Assembly (NCBI RefSeq): GCF_036182465.1
Contig: NZ_CP108081.1
Location: 3,596,001-3,660,000 of the forward strand
Source of the DNA: Streptomyces sp. NBC_00258
Lineage (GTDB): Bacteria > Actinomycetota > Actinomycetes > Streptomycetales > Streptomycetaceae
Reading direction: 5' to 3'
Length of the DNA stretch: 64,000 bases
Below are positions 16,803 through 26,217 of the stretch, piece after piece; positions within the stretch are counted from its first letter, which is position 1, and every line of letters begins with the position of its first letter. The notes beneath the pieces are model-generated. The model ran no database searches. It was not told where the DNA came from and saw only the letters and a program-made list of their open reading frames with translations. The translations under genes and the position numbers were made by a program.

Positions 16803-17683
16803 GTGCCGTACTCCAGACCGAGGCGGCCACGCGGGAGTTGGCCACCGGATACCGCCTCTCCGTGCGGCGGTTCGCGCGCAACAGGCTCGCGGTGGCCGGG
16901 CTGTCGGTGGTCGTCCTCTTCCTGCTGTTCTGCTTCGTGGGCCCGTTGGTGTACTCGACCGACCAGACCCACACCGACCTCACCCAGGTGAACCTCGCGC
17001 CGAGCGGCGCGCACTGGCTCGGCACCGACGCGGTCGGGCACGACGAGCTGGGGCGGCTGATGTTCGGCGGGAAGGTGTCGCTGCTCGTCGGGCTCGCGGC
17101 CGGGCTCCTCGCGACGGTCATCGGGACACTGTGGGGCGCGGTCGCCGGGTACGCGGGCGGCTGGGTCGACGCGGTCATGATGCGGGTCGTGGACGCCGGT
17201 ATCGCCATCCCGGCGCTCTTCATCCTGCTCGTCGTCTCGGCGATCACGACCCCGGACTCGCTCGGGCTGATCCTCATCCTGGGGTTCGTGTCCTGGCTCG
17301 TCCCGTCCCGTCTCGTACGGGCGGAGACGCTCACCCTGAAGAGCCGCGACTACGTGCTGACGCTCCGCGCGATCGGCGGGACGCACGGCCGGGCGATCTT
17401 CCGGCACATCCTGCCCAACTCGGTCTCCACGATCGTGGTCGCGGCGACGTTCCAGGTCGCCGACGCCATCCTGCTCGTCGCGTACGTCTCGTACCTCGGA
17501 CTCGGTGTCCAGCCGCCGTCGACCGACTGGGGCGGAATGCTGTCGGCCGGGCTGACGGCCGCGTACTCCGGGCGCTGGTGGCTGATCGTGCCGCCGGGCC
17601 TCGCCATCATCCTCGTCGTGTGCGCGTTCAACGCGGTCGGGGACGGGCTGCGGGACGCGTTCGACGTGAAGGGGCGGGCATGA
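16799..17683 (+). CDS. ABC transporter permease, DppC/OppC type
   Basis: A 294-aa permease. The N-terminus has the OppC_N feature RRFARNRLAVAGLSVV, then GTDAVGHDELGRLMFGGKVS, characteristic of DppC, and an EAA loop in SRDYVLTLRAIGGTHGRAIF. About six helices. ATG 16799 overlaps the upstream stop (ATGA), and its own stop overlaps the start of the ATPase gene, so all three are translationally coupled. Confidence 0.93.
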   Translation: MSAVLQTEAATRELATGYRLSVRRFARNRLAVAGLSVVVLFLLFCFVGPLVYSTDQTHTDLTQVNLAPSGAHWLGTDAVGHDELGRLMFGGKVSLLVGLAAGLLATVIGTLWGAVAGYAGGWVDAVMMRVVDAGIAIPALFILLVVSAITTPDSLGLILILGFVSWLVPSRLVRAETLTLKSRDYVLTLRAIGGTHGRAIFRHILPNSVSTIVVAATFQVADAILLVAYVSYLGLGVQPPSTDWGGMLSAGLTAAYSGRWWLIVPPGLAIILVVCAFNAVGDGLRDAFDVKGRA

Positions 17684-19485
17684 GCGGCACGACGGGGACG
17701 AGTGGCATGAGCGGCATCCTGGAGGTCGAGGACCTCGGGGTGACCTTCTCCACGGAGACGGGTGACGTGCCCGCCGTACGCGGGGTGTCGCTGTACGTAC
17801 GGCCCGGGGAGACGCTGGCGCTGGTCGGCGAGTCCGGGTCAGGGAAGTCGACGGTCGCGCTCGCCGCGATGGGGCTGCTGCCGGGGAACGCGCGGGCGTC
17901 GGGCCGGGCCTCGGTCGACGGCACGGAGGTCGTGGGCGCCGCCGAGACCGACCTCGTGGGTTTGCGGGGGCGCACGGTGTCGATGGTGTTCCAGGAGCCC
18001 GCGACCGCCCTCGATCCGCTGACCCGGATCGGGGCACAGATCGCGGAGGTCGTACGCAACCACCGGCCGGTCTCCGCGCGCGAAGCCGCCGCCGAGGCGG
18101 TCGGACTGCTGCGCCGGGTCGGTATCCCGGATCCGGAGAAGCGGGCGTCCGCGTACCCCTTCCAGCTCTCCGGCGGACAGCGGCAGCGCGTGGTCATCGC
18201 CATGGCGATCGCGAACTCCCCGAGCCTGCTGATCGCCGACGAGCCGACCACCGCGCTCGACGTCACCGTCCAGGCCGAGATCCTCGATCTGCTCCGGGCA
18301 CTCGCGGCGGACTCCGGCACCGGTGTCCTGCTCGTCACCCACAACATGGGCGTCGTCGCGGACTTCGCGGACCGGGTCGCGGTGATGCTGGACGGGGAGA
18401 TCGTGGAGACCGGCCCGGTGGAGGAGGTCCTGCTGCGGCCGACGCACGAGTACACGAAGCGGCTGTTGGCGGCTGTACCGCGGTTGGCTGTGGCGGGAGT
18501 GGGCGGGGTGGGCGTGCCTGGGCCGGCGGGCGGCGGGGTGGGCGGCGTCAAGGCGGTCAGCGGCAGCGTGGTGCCCCCGCCCGCCGTCGTCGCGTCCCAT
18601 CGCCGCGGCCCGGAACCCACAACCGAGCCCGGCACCCCCGCCGACGCCCCGGTCGTCGAACTGCACGACGTCTCCGTCCGGTTCGGGCGCGGGCCGCGGG
18701 CCGTCCAGGCCCTCCACGACGTCTCGCTGACCGTACGCCCCGGGGAAACCCTCGGGCTCGTCGGCGAGTCGGGCTCCGGCAAGTCGACGGCTGCCCGCGT
18801 CGCGCTCGGGCTCGTGGCGCCCTCCTCCGGTTCGGTGTCGTTGTTCGGTACCGATCTCCGGCGGGCCAGGGGACGCGCGCGCCGGGCCCTGCTCTCCGGT
18901 GTCGGCGTGGTGCTGCAGGACCCGGTGGCCTCTCTGGACGCCCGGATGAGCGTGGCCGAGTGCGTCGCGGAACCGTTGCGGGTGCACCGCCGCGGGATGC
19001 CGGCGGCCGAGCGCCGGGCGCGGGTCGCGGAGGTCCTCGAACGCGTGCGGCTGCCCAGGGAGTTGGCGGGCCGCGGGCCGCGCGAGCTGTCCGGCGGACA
19101 GCGGCAGCGGGTGAGTCTCGCCCGGGCGCTGATCCTCGACCCCCGGCTGCTGGTGGCCGACGAGCCGACGAGCGCGCTCGACGTCAGCGTGCAGCAGACC
19201 GTCCTGGACGTGATCGCCGAGCTCCAGGACGAGCTCGGCTTCGCCTGTCTCTTCGTCTCCCACGACCTCGCGGTCGTCCAGCAGTTCGCGCGGCGCGTCG
19301 TCGTCATGCGGGCGGGCCGGGTCGAGGAGGAGGGCGCCACCGCGACCACTCTCACCCACCCGGAGACGGACTACACCCGTCGGCTCATCGCCGCCGTGCC
19401 CGTACCCGACCCGGTGCTCCAACGTGTGCGCCGTACCGAACGACAGGCCGCGCTCGCCGCCGCCGGAACGGAGGGCGGGGCGTGA
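17680..19485 (+). CDS. fused dual ABC ATPase (DppD-DppF type)
   Basis: A 601-aa cytoplasmic protein with two complete ATPase modules, the DppD-like and DppF-like subunits joined in one chain. Walker A motifs GESGSGKST are at about residues 50-58 and 362-370; each half has the signature LSGGQRQR and Walker B ending DEPT. The halves are joined by a Gly/Val/Pro-rich linker around residues 265-320. The fusion gives a fixed 1:1 ratio for the importer. ATG 17680 overlaps the previous stop; a second ATG at 17707 is possible. Its stop overlaps the ROK kinase start. Confidence 0.93.
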   Translation: MSGTTGTSGMSGILEVEDLGVTFSTETGDVPAVRGVSLYVRPGETLALVGESGSGKSTVALAAMGLLPGNARASGRASVDGTEVVGAAETDLVGLRGRTVSMVFQEPATALDPLTRIGAQIAEVVRNHRPVSAREAAAEAVGLLRRVGIPDPEKRASAYPFQLSGGQRQRVVIAMAIANSPSLLIADEPTTALDVTVQAEILDLLRALAADSGTGVLLVTHNMGVVADFADRVAVMLDGEIVETGPVEEVLLRPTHEYTKRLLAAVPRLAVAGVGGVGVPGPAGGGVGGVKAVSGSVVPPPAVVASHRRGPEPTTEPGTPADAPVVELHDVSVRFGRGPRAVQALHDVSLTVRPGETLGLVGESGSGKSTAARVALGLVAPSSGSVSLFGTDLRRARGRARRALLSGVGVVLQDPVASLDARMSVAECVAEPLRVHRRGMPAAERRARVAEVLERVRLPRELAGRGPRELSGGQRQRVSLARALILDPRLLVADEPTSALDVSVQQTVLDVIAELQDELGFACLFVSHDLAVVQQFARRVVVMRAGRVEEEGATATTLTHPETDYTRRLIAAVPVPDPVLQRVRRTERQAALAAAGTEGGA

Positions 19486-20507
19486 CCGCACCCCAGCCGC
19501 GTCCACCCCAGCCGGGTCCGCCCGCCACCACCACCGTCACCGAGGTGTTCGCCGGTGTCGACATCGGCGGCACGACCACGCACGTCGTGCTCTGCACGCC
19601 CGAACTCGCCGTCGTGGACAGCCAGGAGGTGCCCACGCCCGCGGCGGAGGGCGGCACGGCGATGGTCGGCGCCGCGCTCGACGCGCTGGGCCTGCTCCTG
19701 GCGCGCGTACCGGCCCGTCTGCGCGCGGTCGGGGTGGGCGCGGCGGGTCTGGTCGACGCCCGCGCCGGACGCGTCCTCGTGGCCAGCGACTCCTTCCACG
19801 CCTGGGCCGGCTTCGAGGTGACGGCGACCATGGGGGCCGCGCTCGGCGTACCGGTCTTCCTGGACAACGACGTCAACGCGTTTCTGCGCGGCGAGGTGGC
19901 CAAGGGCGCCGTCGCGGGCGAGCGGCACGTCCTCGGCATGACGCTCGGCACCGGGGTCGGCGGCGCGCTGTGGCTGGACGGGGCGCTGTACGAGGGGCCG
20001 CATGGCGCGGCGGGCGAGACGGGCCACATCCCGGGCTTCGGGGACCTCCCGTGCACCTGTGGCGGCCGCGGCCATCTGGAGACCCTGGCCTCCGGCCGGT
20101 CCATCGCCGCGCGGTACGGCGAACGGACCGGGCTCGACCGCAGCGCCCGCGCCGTCGCCGAGGCGGCGGGCCGCGGCGACCCGGACGCGCTCGCCGTGTA
20201 CGAGGCCGCCGGCGCCGCGGTCGCCCGCGCGATCCTGATCACCGCGGGCATGCTGGACGTCACGACCTTCGTGATCGGCGGCGGGGTCAGCGGCGCCTGG
20301 ACTCTCCTGGAGCCGTCGATCCGGGCCGCGCTCACGGCGGAGCCCCCCGTCAGCGGCCACCCGGTCCGGGTCGTACGGGCCGGGCTCGGCAGCGCGGCCG
20401 TCGCGGTCGGGGCGGCCTCCCGCGCCCGTACGGAATCCCGGGAACCCCTCGTTCCGCTCCGGCCCCGCTCCGAGGGCGCCAACACGACGACTTCCAGGAG
20501 TGGTTGA
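19482..20507 (+). CDS. ROK family sugar kinase
   Basis: A 341-aa ROK kinase with the phosphate loop FAGVDIGGTTTHVVL, DNDVNAF containing the catalytic Asp, and GMTLGTGVGGAL. The zinc motif reads CTCGGRGHLE, with His in place of the third Cys of CxCGxxGCxE, a variant also found in active ROK enzymes. It lacks a DNA-binding domain. Pro-rich N-terminal 18 residues. GTG 19482 overlaps the ATPase stop (GTGA). Together with the ROK repressor this suggests the imported compound yields a hexose or amino sugar that is phosphorylated here. Sugar identity is unknown. Confidence 0.9.
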   Translation: MTAPQPRPPQPGPPATTTVTEVFAGVDIGGTTTHVVLCTPELAVVDSQEVPTPAAEGGTAMVGAALDALGLLLARVPARLRAVGVGAAGLVDARAGRVLVASDSFHAWAGFEVTATMGAALGVPVFLDNDVNAFLRGEVAKGAVAGERHVLGMTLGTGVGGALWLDGALYEGPHGAAGETGHIPGFGDLPCTCGGRGHLETLASGRSIAARYGERTGLDRSARAVAEAAGRGDPDALAVYEAAGAAVARAILITAGMLDVTTFVIGGGVSGAWTLLEPSIRAALTAEPPVSGHPVRVVRAGLGSAAVAVGAASRARTESREPLVPLRPRSEGANTTTSRSG

Positions 20508-20703
20508 CCGCTTCTCACTCCACCTCAAGATCAAAAAAGACAACTCCGGCCATCTGGGCGCTCACTTGACTACCAGGCGTCACACACGATTGGCTCCGGC
20601 CAGCAAAAGTCCGACAGTCGGCACACCTGATCCGCCGACGGTCACACCGACTTCACGCTCCCCATCCGCTTGCCCGGCCGCACAGCGAGGTGCCATACCC
20701 CCC

Positions 20704-21726
20704 ATGAACACGACTCCCTCACGTCCCGTCCCCACCGGATCCACGCGCGCCACCGCTCTGGCCGCCGCCGTCGCGGCCGTCTGTCTGCTCGCGTCCGGCT
20801 GCTCCGGTTCCGGCGGATCGGACGCGGGCTCGGACGCCGACGCGGCGGGCAAGGCGAGCGCCGGCGGGATCAAGGTCGCCCTGATCACCCACGGCGCCCC
20901 CAACGACGCCTTCTGGGAGCTGGTGCAGAAGGGCGCGCAGGCGGCCGCCGCCAAGGACGGCATCGCGCTGACCTACGAGAGCAACCCCGATGCCAAGGGC
21001 CAGGCCGACCTGGTGCGGGACGCGATCGCCGACCGGGTCGACGGCATAGCGCTGACCCTGGCCAAGCCGGAGGCCATGAGGAGCGCGGTCGCCGCGGCCA
21101 GGGCGGCGGGCATCCCGGTGGTCGGTCTCAACTCCGGTATCGACGCCTGGAAGTCCGGTGGCCTGCTGCAGTACTTCGGCCAGGACGAGAGCGTCGCGGG
21201 CCAGGCGGTCGGCGACAAGCTGGACGCCCTGCGCGCCAAGCACGCCCTGTGCGTCATCCACGAGCGGGGCAACGTCGCCGTGGAGGCCCGCTGCGCCGGG
21301 GTGAAGAAGACGTTCGCCGGCCGGACCGAGATGCACTACGTGGACGGCACCGACATGGACGCGGTGACCGACTCCGTCGCGGCAGCCCTGCGGCAGGACC
21401 GGACCATCGACGAAGTCGTCATGAACGGCGCGGAGTTCGCGCTCGCGGCGGTGAAGTCGGTGAAGGAGGCGGGCAGCAAGGCCGAGGTCGCCACCTTCGA
21501 CCTGAACAAGGACCTGGTGAAGGCGGTGCAGAGCGGGGACGTTCAGTTCGCCGTGGACCAACAGCCCTATCTGCAGGGCTATCTCGCCGTGGACGCGTTC
21601 TGGCTGTACAAGACCAACGGCAACGTCAGCGGCGGCGGAGAGGAGCCCGTGCTCACCGGACCGGCCTTCGTCACCAAGCAGAACGTCGCCGCGGTCTCGA
21701 AGTTCGCGGCCAACGGAACGCGGTGA
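20704..21726 (+). CDS. sugar-binding ABC lipoprotein (Peripla_BP_4), orphan
   Basis: A 340-aa lipoprotein: signal peptide with lipobox LASGC (C33), Gly/Ser/Asp-rich linker, and a LacI-like sugar-binding domain (IKVALITHGAPNDAFWELVQ, then GIPVVGLNSGIDAW and a final PYLQGYLAVDAFWLYK). This type normally serves a CUT2 importer with RbsA/RbsC-like partners, but none is adjacent: a ROK kinase lies upstream and a sensor kinase downstream. ATG 20704 has only a distant GAGG, so the start is less certain. It may serve a transporter elsewhere, or present ligand to the neighbouring sensor; the latter is speculative. Confidence 0.85.
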   Translation: MNTTPSRPVPTGSTRATALAAAVAAVCLLASGCSGSGGSDAGSDADAAGKASAGGIKVALITHGAPNDAFWELVQKGAQAAAAKDGIALTYESNPDAKGQADLVRDAIADRVDGIALTLAKPEAMRSAVAAARAAGIPVVGLNSGIDAWKSGGLLQYFGQDESVAGQAVGDKLDALRAKHALCVIHERGNVAVEARCAGVKKTFAGRTEMHYVDGTDMDAVTDSVAAALRQDRTIDEVVMNGAEFALAAVKSVKEAGSKAEVATFDLNKDLVKAVQSGDVQFAVDQQPYLQGYLAVDAFWLYKTNGNVSGGGEEPVLTGPAFVTKQNVAAVSKFAANGTR

Positions 21727-21998
21727 CACGCCCCGTGGCGGACCGGCCGAAGGGCAGTGCCGAACCCGACGAACCGCGGTGCCGGACCGGCTGATCCGGC
21801 GCCGTCAGGTAACGGCGTCGCCAAGGTTTGGGGTACTCACCGTGCGTACGGTCACTTGTACGGATAGCATCCTGCGCACCCCCTGTGCTGTTCCGGACAC
21901 GCGGTCACCCGCCGCCCTCGTCCCGCCGCCCACCCCTGCTGACCACCCGACTTCCCCCAAGACCCCTTCCGCTCACCGCTGATCGCCCTAGGACGACG

Positions 21999-24464
21999 AT
22001 GTCTCCACGGACTGGCTCCCGCCGCCGTCTCGGCTCCATACGTCTCTCACTGATCCTGCTGGCTCTGGTGCCCAGCGTCACCCTCGCCGCCATGTGGGGC
22101 GTGACGACGATCCAGATGTTCTCGGAGGGTCTGCGGCTGCGGGACCAGACGGAGCTGAGCAAGTCGACCGGGGCCATGGGCACCGAGGCGACGCTCGCGC
22201 TGCAGCGGGAGCGCAGTCTGTCGGCCGTACTGCTGGCCAGGCCCGGCAGTTCGCGCACCGCCCTGGACGAGCAGCGGGCCCGTACCGACAAGGCGGTCGC
22301 GACCCTCGTCGGCCAGTCCGACGCGATCCAGCGGGCCCCCGAGCGGATCAGCGACCGGATGTACTCGGTCATCGCGTCGGTGGGCAGCCTGGAGTACTAC
22401 CGGGGCCAGGTGGACAACCCCACCGACATCACCCCCGACCAGGCACTGGACCAGTACACCTCGATCATCGACGACCAGATCCACGCCTTCCAGGAGCTCT
22501 CCCAGGTCGACGACGGGGAACTCACCTCGCAGGCCGGCCCGCTGGTCGCCCTGGAGCACTCGGCCGAGCTGGTCTCCCAGGAGGACGCCCAGCTGCACCT
22601 GGCCTGGCCGTCCGGGAAGCTCGACGAGAACGCGTGGAACCACTACGTCCAGCTGGTCAACACGAAGCGCTGGCTCGTCGAGGACCAGCTGGTGCCCTCG
22701 CTGCGCGGCTCGGTGAAGACGCAGACCGAGCGGATCCTGCAGGGTCCGGAGTGGAAGACCCTGGAGGGCGTCGAGGACCAGGTGGTCGCGGCCCGCGCGA
22801 AGGGCCTCACCGACGGCCGGAAGATCACCCTGCCGGACGCGCAGAAGCAGTGGAGCCCCGCGTTCGACAAACTCGGAGACCAGTACACCGCCCTGATCCG
22901 CCAGGAGACGGCGGCACTGCTGGAACGCAGTGACGACCGGGCGGAGGACCTGCTGATCAAGGCGGCCGCGCTGAGCGCCGGCGGCTTCGTCGCCCTGCTG
23001 GTGTGCGTCCTCATGTCCTGGCGGATCACCCGCTCCCTCTCCCGGCGGCTGCGCGGACTGCGTATCGCCACCCTCAGCCTGGCCGAGGAGCGGCTGCCCG
23101 ACGTGGTGGCACGGCTCAACCGCGGCGAGAAGGTCGACGTGGAGTCGGCCACTCCCCCGCTGGACTACGGCCGGGACGAACTCGGGCAGGTGGCCCAGGC
23201 GTTCAACGCCGCGCAACGGACGGCGGTCCACACCGCGGTGGAACTCGCCGACACCAGGCGGGGCTTCCAGAAGGTCATCCTGGGCATCGCCCGGCAGAGC
23301 CAGAACCTGGTCAACCTGCAGCTCACCAAGCTGGACGCGCTGGAGCGCCGGCACCAGGACCCGGACATCCTCAAGGGCCTGTACGAACTGGACTCCACCG
23401 CGAGCCAGTTGCGCCGCTACGAGGAGAACCTCGTCATCATCAGCGGCGAGCAGCCGCGGCGCAGCTGGACCGAACCGGTCGCGCTGATCGACATCCTGCG
23501 CAGCGCCGTCGGTGAGGTCGCCGAGTACCAGCGGGTGGAGGTGAACACCGACGAGGAGGTGTTCCTCACCCCGCCGGCGGTGGCGGACGTCATCCACCTG
23601 CTGGCCGAACTCATCGACAACGCGACCGCGTACTCCCCCGCGCCCAGCCCGGTCGGCGTGCGGGCCGGAATGGTCGCCAAGGGTCTGGCCGTCGAGATCG
23701 AGGACCGCGGTCTCGGCATGTCCGAGGAGGACTACGCGTCGTTCAACGCCCAGTTGGCGGTGCCCCCGCAGTTCGACGTGGTGGCGCTCGCCGACGACCT
23801 GCGGCTCGGCATGTTCGTGATCGCCCGGCTCGCCACCCGGCACGGCATCACCGTCACACTGCGGTCCTCGCCGTACGGGGGCACCACCGCGATCGTGCTG
23901 ATCCCGCACGAGATCGTGGTGCGCGAGCCCCTCGAATCCCCCTCCGCGGACGTGGAGGACGCCGACGGGGCCCTGCCGGCCGCCCGGGAGCAGGGCGGGG
24001 AACCTGCCGGTGATCCGGTCGCCGAGCCGGTCGGCGTCGCCGCGAAGAGCTCTGCCGACCGGATCCCGGGGCCCGACCGGCAGACCCACGAGCGCTCGCG
24101 GGAGGCTCAGCCCGTCGCCCGGGCGCGGACGCCTCAGGCGGCCGGGACACGGGTCGCCTCCGGTGCGGCCCGCTCCGGCACGGCCGCTCCGGGGCCCGGC
24201 GGCATCGCCCCGCTGCCGCGCCGGGTTCCGCAGACGAGCCTGGCCGCCGAGCTGCGGGAGGACGCGCCGCCGGTCGCGTCCGCCGAGGCCGACGACCCCT
24301 TCGCGGACTTCACAGCGGAGCGCGCGGCGTCCTCCCTCTCCGGTTTCCAGCGCGGAACGCTCCAGGCGCGTGACAACGACACGGATACGGCGTACGACCA
24401 AGGGGAAGAAATCGCACCCGAAGGCGCATCCGTCCCCTCGACTCCGCCCGCAGACCGCTCATGA
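21999..24464 (+). CDS. cvnA: conservon sensor kinase-like protein CvnA
   Basis: An 821-aa membrane protein, first of the four-gene conservon. It has an N-terminal membrane helix (about 14-35), an extracellular nitrate/nitrite-sensor-like helical domain (about 40-310), a second helix (about 325-345), a HAMP-like link, then an atypical HATPase domain (ELIDNATAYSP, VEIEDRGLGMSEEDYASFN, RLGMFVIARLA). The last 190 residues are Pro/Ala-rich and disordered. The usual phospho-acceptor His box is not evident. ATG 21999 follows AGGACG. CvnB-D proteins dock on it at the membrane in known conservons, controlling development or antibiotic output. Confidence 0.92.
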   Translation: MSPRTGSRRRLGSIRLSLILLALVPSVTLAAMWGVTTIQMFSEGLRLRDQTELSKSTGAMGTEATLALQRERSLSAVLLARPGSSRTALDEQRARTDKAVATLVGQSDAIQRAPERISDRMYSVIASVGSLEYYRGQVDNPTDITPDQALDQYTSIIDDQIHAFQELSQVDDGELTSQAGPLVALEHSAELVSQEDAQLHLAWPSGKLDENAWNHYVQLVNTKRWLVEDQLVPSLRGSVKTQTERILQGPEWKTLEGVEDQVVAARAKGLTDGRKITLPDAQKQWSPAFDKLGDQYTALIRQETAALLERSDDRAEDLLIKAAALSAGGFVALLVCVLMSWRITRSLSRRLRGLRIATLSLAEERLPDVVARLNRGEKVDVESATPPLDYGRDELGQVAQAFNAAQRTAVHTAVELADTRRGFQKVILGIARQSQNLVNLQLTKLDALERRHQDPDILKGLYELDSTASQLRRYEENLVIISGEQPRRSWTEPVALIDILRSAVGEVAEYQRVEVNTDEEVFLTPPAVADVIHLLAELIDNATAYSPAPSPVGVRAGMVAKGLAVEIEDRGLGMSEEDYASFNAQLAVPPQFDVVALADDLRLGMFVIARLATRHGITVTLRSSPYGGTTAIVLIPHEIVVREPLESPSADVEDADGALPAAREQGGEPAGDPVAEPVGVAAKSSADRIPGPDRQTHERSREAQPVARARTPQAAGTRVASGAARSGTAAPGPGGIAPLPRRVPQTSLAAELREDAPPVASAEADDPFADFTAERAASSLSGFQRGTLQARDNDTDTAYDQGEEIAPEGASVPSTPPADRS

Positions 24465-24475
24465 AGGACAGAGAA

Positions 24476-24904
24476 ATGACACGCCCCATCCCCGCCACGC
24501 ACAGCCAGCTCGACCAGCTGCTCACCGGACTGGTGGACCGGGTCGCCGAGGTGAACCACGCCGTCGTGCTCTCCGAGGACGGACTGGTCGTCAGCAGGTC
24601 CACGGGGTTCCTACGTGATGACGCCGAGCGTCTTGCGGCGACCGCGTCCGGTCTGATGAGCCTCAGCAAGGGCGTCAGCATGGACTTCCGCGGCGGTCCC
24701 GTGAGGCAGGCGCTCATCGAGATGGCCAACAGTTATCTGATACTCAGCACGGCCGGGCCAGGCGCCCATCTGGCCGTGCTCACCAGCCAGGGTGCGGACG
24801 TCGGCGTGGTCGCGTACCAGATGAACATGCTGGTGAAGAAGATCGGCGAACACCTCAGCGCGGCACCGCGGGCGGGCGTCGCCGTCACCGACAACGGCGA
24901 GTGA
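24476..24904 (+). CDS. cvnB: conservon Roadblock/LC7 protein CvnB
   Basis: A 142-aa Roadblock/LC7 domain protein (LTGLVDRVAEVNHAVVLSED at its start, then LVKKIGEHL at the end), a partner and possible activator of the small GTPase encoded two genes later. ATG 24476 is chosen for AAGGA at 7-nt spacing; an ATG at 24461 overlapping the CvnA stop is possible. The 1-bp gap to the next gene shows co-translation. Confidence 0.92.
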   Translation: MTRPIPATHSQLDQLLTGLVDRVAEVNHAVVLSEDGLVVSRSTGFLRDDAERLAATASGLMSLSKGVSMDFRGGPVRQALIEMANSYLILSTAGPGAHLAVLTSQGADVGVVAYQMNMLVKKIGEHLSAAPRAGVAVTDNGE

Positions 24905-24905
24905 A

Positions 24906-25262
24906 GTGAACGGAGGCGACGCGAGCGGCCGTCTGGTGCGGCCGTTCACGCTGACCGGCGGCCGCACCAGGCCCAGCCGCACCGACTTCACCCTCATCAC
25001 GTCGGTCACCACGGTGGACCCGCCGCCCGACCGGGCCGCCCGGCCGCAGCCCGAGCACACGCGGATCCTTCGGCTGTGTGCGAAGCCGGTCGTGGTCGCG
25101 GAGCTCGCCGCCCAGCTCGACCTGCCGGTCAGCGTGGTCTGCATCATGCTCTGCGACCTGCTGGAGGCGGGCCGGATCGTCGCCCACGCCCCACGCCAGA
25201 TCTCCCGAACCTCGGACATGGACCTGCTGCAGAAAGTGAGGGACGGCCTTGGCCGGCTCTGA
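24906..25262 (+). CDS. cvnC: conservon DUF742 protein CvnC
   Basis: A 118-aa DUF742 protein with a winged-helix-like C-terminal half (KPVVVAELAAQLDLPVSVV, then LLEAGRIVAHAP). Family members lie between Roadblock and GTPase genes in all conservons; their exact task is unclear. GTG 24906 begins 1 bp after the CvnB stop. Its end overlaps the CvnD start by 14 bp. Confidence 0.9.
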   Translation: MNGGDASGRLVRPFTLTGGRTRPSRTDFTLITSVTTVDPPPDRAARPQPEHTRILRLCAKPVVVAELAAQLDLPVSVVCIMLCDLLEAGRIVAHAPRQISRTSDMDLLQKVRDGLGRL

Positions 25263-25863
25263 CCCCGTCATCCAGGGGACCTCAGCACCCGACACGGTCA
25301 AGATCCTGATCGCCGGGGGATTCGGCGTCGGCAAGACCACCATGGTCGGCGCCGTCAGCGAGATCGTGCCGCTGCGCACCGAGGAACCACTGACCTCGGC
25401 CGGCCTGGGCATCGACGACCTCAACGGCATCCCGGAGAAGCACGCCACGACCGTGGCCCTGGACTTCGGCCGGATCACGCTCAGCCAGGAACTCGTGCTG
25501 TATCTCTTCGGCACGCCGGGGCAGCAGCGGTTCTGGTTCATGTGGAACGACCTGGCCATCGGTGCGCTGGGCGCCGTGGTCCTCGTCGACGTCCGACGCC
25601 CGGAGTCCAGCTTCGCCGCCATCGACTTCTTCGAGCGGCGCGACATCCCGTTCGTCGTCGGCGTCAACGGCTTCCACGGCGAGCATCCGTACGCCGCGGA
25701 CGAGATCCGGGACGCCCTTGCCCTGCCGGAACACACCCACGTGCTGCTCTGCGACGCCCGGGACCGGGAGTCGTGCCGGGACGTACTGATCGCACTGATA
25801 GACCAGTTGATAGCCACCTCGGCCCAGAGCAACGGAAGCGGACGGCCGAGCGGCCGGGTGTGA
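25249..25863 (+). CDS. cvnD: conservon GTP-binding protein CvnD
   Basis: A 204-aa small GTPase of the conservon type. The P-loop GGFGVGKTTM is near residue 23, switch II is FGTPGQQRF, and the usual NKxD base-recognition motif is replaced by VNGFHG, as in this family. The start is TTG 25249, with GAGGGA upstream inside cvnC. In studied conservons it cycles between GTP and GDP on a membrane complex with CvnA. A tandem 19-bp repeat follows the stop. Confidence 0.92.
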   Translation: MAGSDPVIQGTSAPDTVKILIAGGFGVGKTTMVGAVSEIVPLRTEEPLTSAGLGIDDLNGIPEKHATTVALDFGRITLSQELVLYLFGTPGQQRFWFMWNDLAIGALGAVVLVDVRRPESSFAAIDFFERRDIPFVVGVNGFHGEHPYAADEIRDALALPEHTHVLLCDARDRESCRDVLIALIDQLIATSAQSNGSGRPSGRV

Positions 25864-26217
25864 GGCCCGTCGGAGGGACCGGCCGGGCCTGACTTGGCTG
25901 GCCAGGCCTGACTTGGCTGGCCAGGCTCGGCTGGCTGGCCGGCTGGAGAGAGCCGAGCCGCGCCGAGCCGGGGCGGCAGCGGAACTCGGCGCCGCCCCGC
26001 CCACGACGAACATGCTCAGGTCGCCCCCGCAGACACTCCGCCCGGCCGGCACTCGGTACAAGGTGGCCCGCGTCGCCCGCCCGCCCGCGCTCCTTCGGTT
26101 CCTGGACACCACGCCGTCACACCGGGCGGGCAGGTTTCCGTCGTCCCCTCCTGCCTCGCCTTGTATCCGTCCGCCCCGCACCCCGCGCGGGCGTGACGCG
26201 GAAGGACGACGTGCGCC
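25864..26217. other. 354-bp spacer between conservon and flippase-like gene
   Basis: No gene is supported. It opens with a repeat-rich stretch (25887-25950) of TGGCTGGCC-type units, and ends with AAGGACG, the ribosome site of the next gene. No clear promoter pair was found. Confidence 0.5.
25887..25924. repeat. perfect tandem 19-bp repeat
   Basis: GCCTGACTTGGCTGGCCAG occurs at 25887-25905 and again at 25906-25924, followed by further degenerate GGCTGGC units to about 25945. It starts 23 bp after the cvnD stop. A single-strand transcript could fold through GGCC pairings, so a role in termination is possible. Confidence 0.8.
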
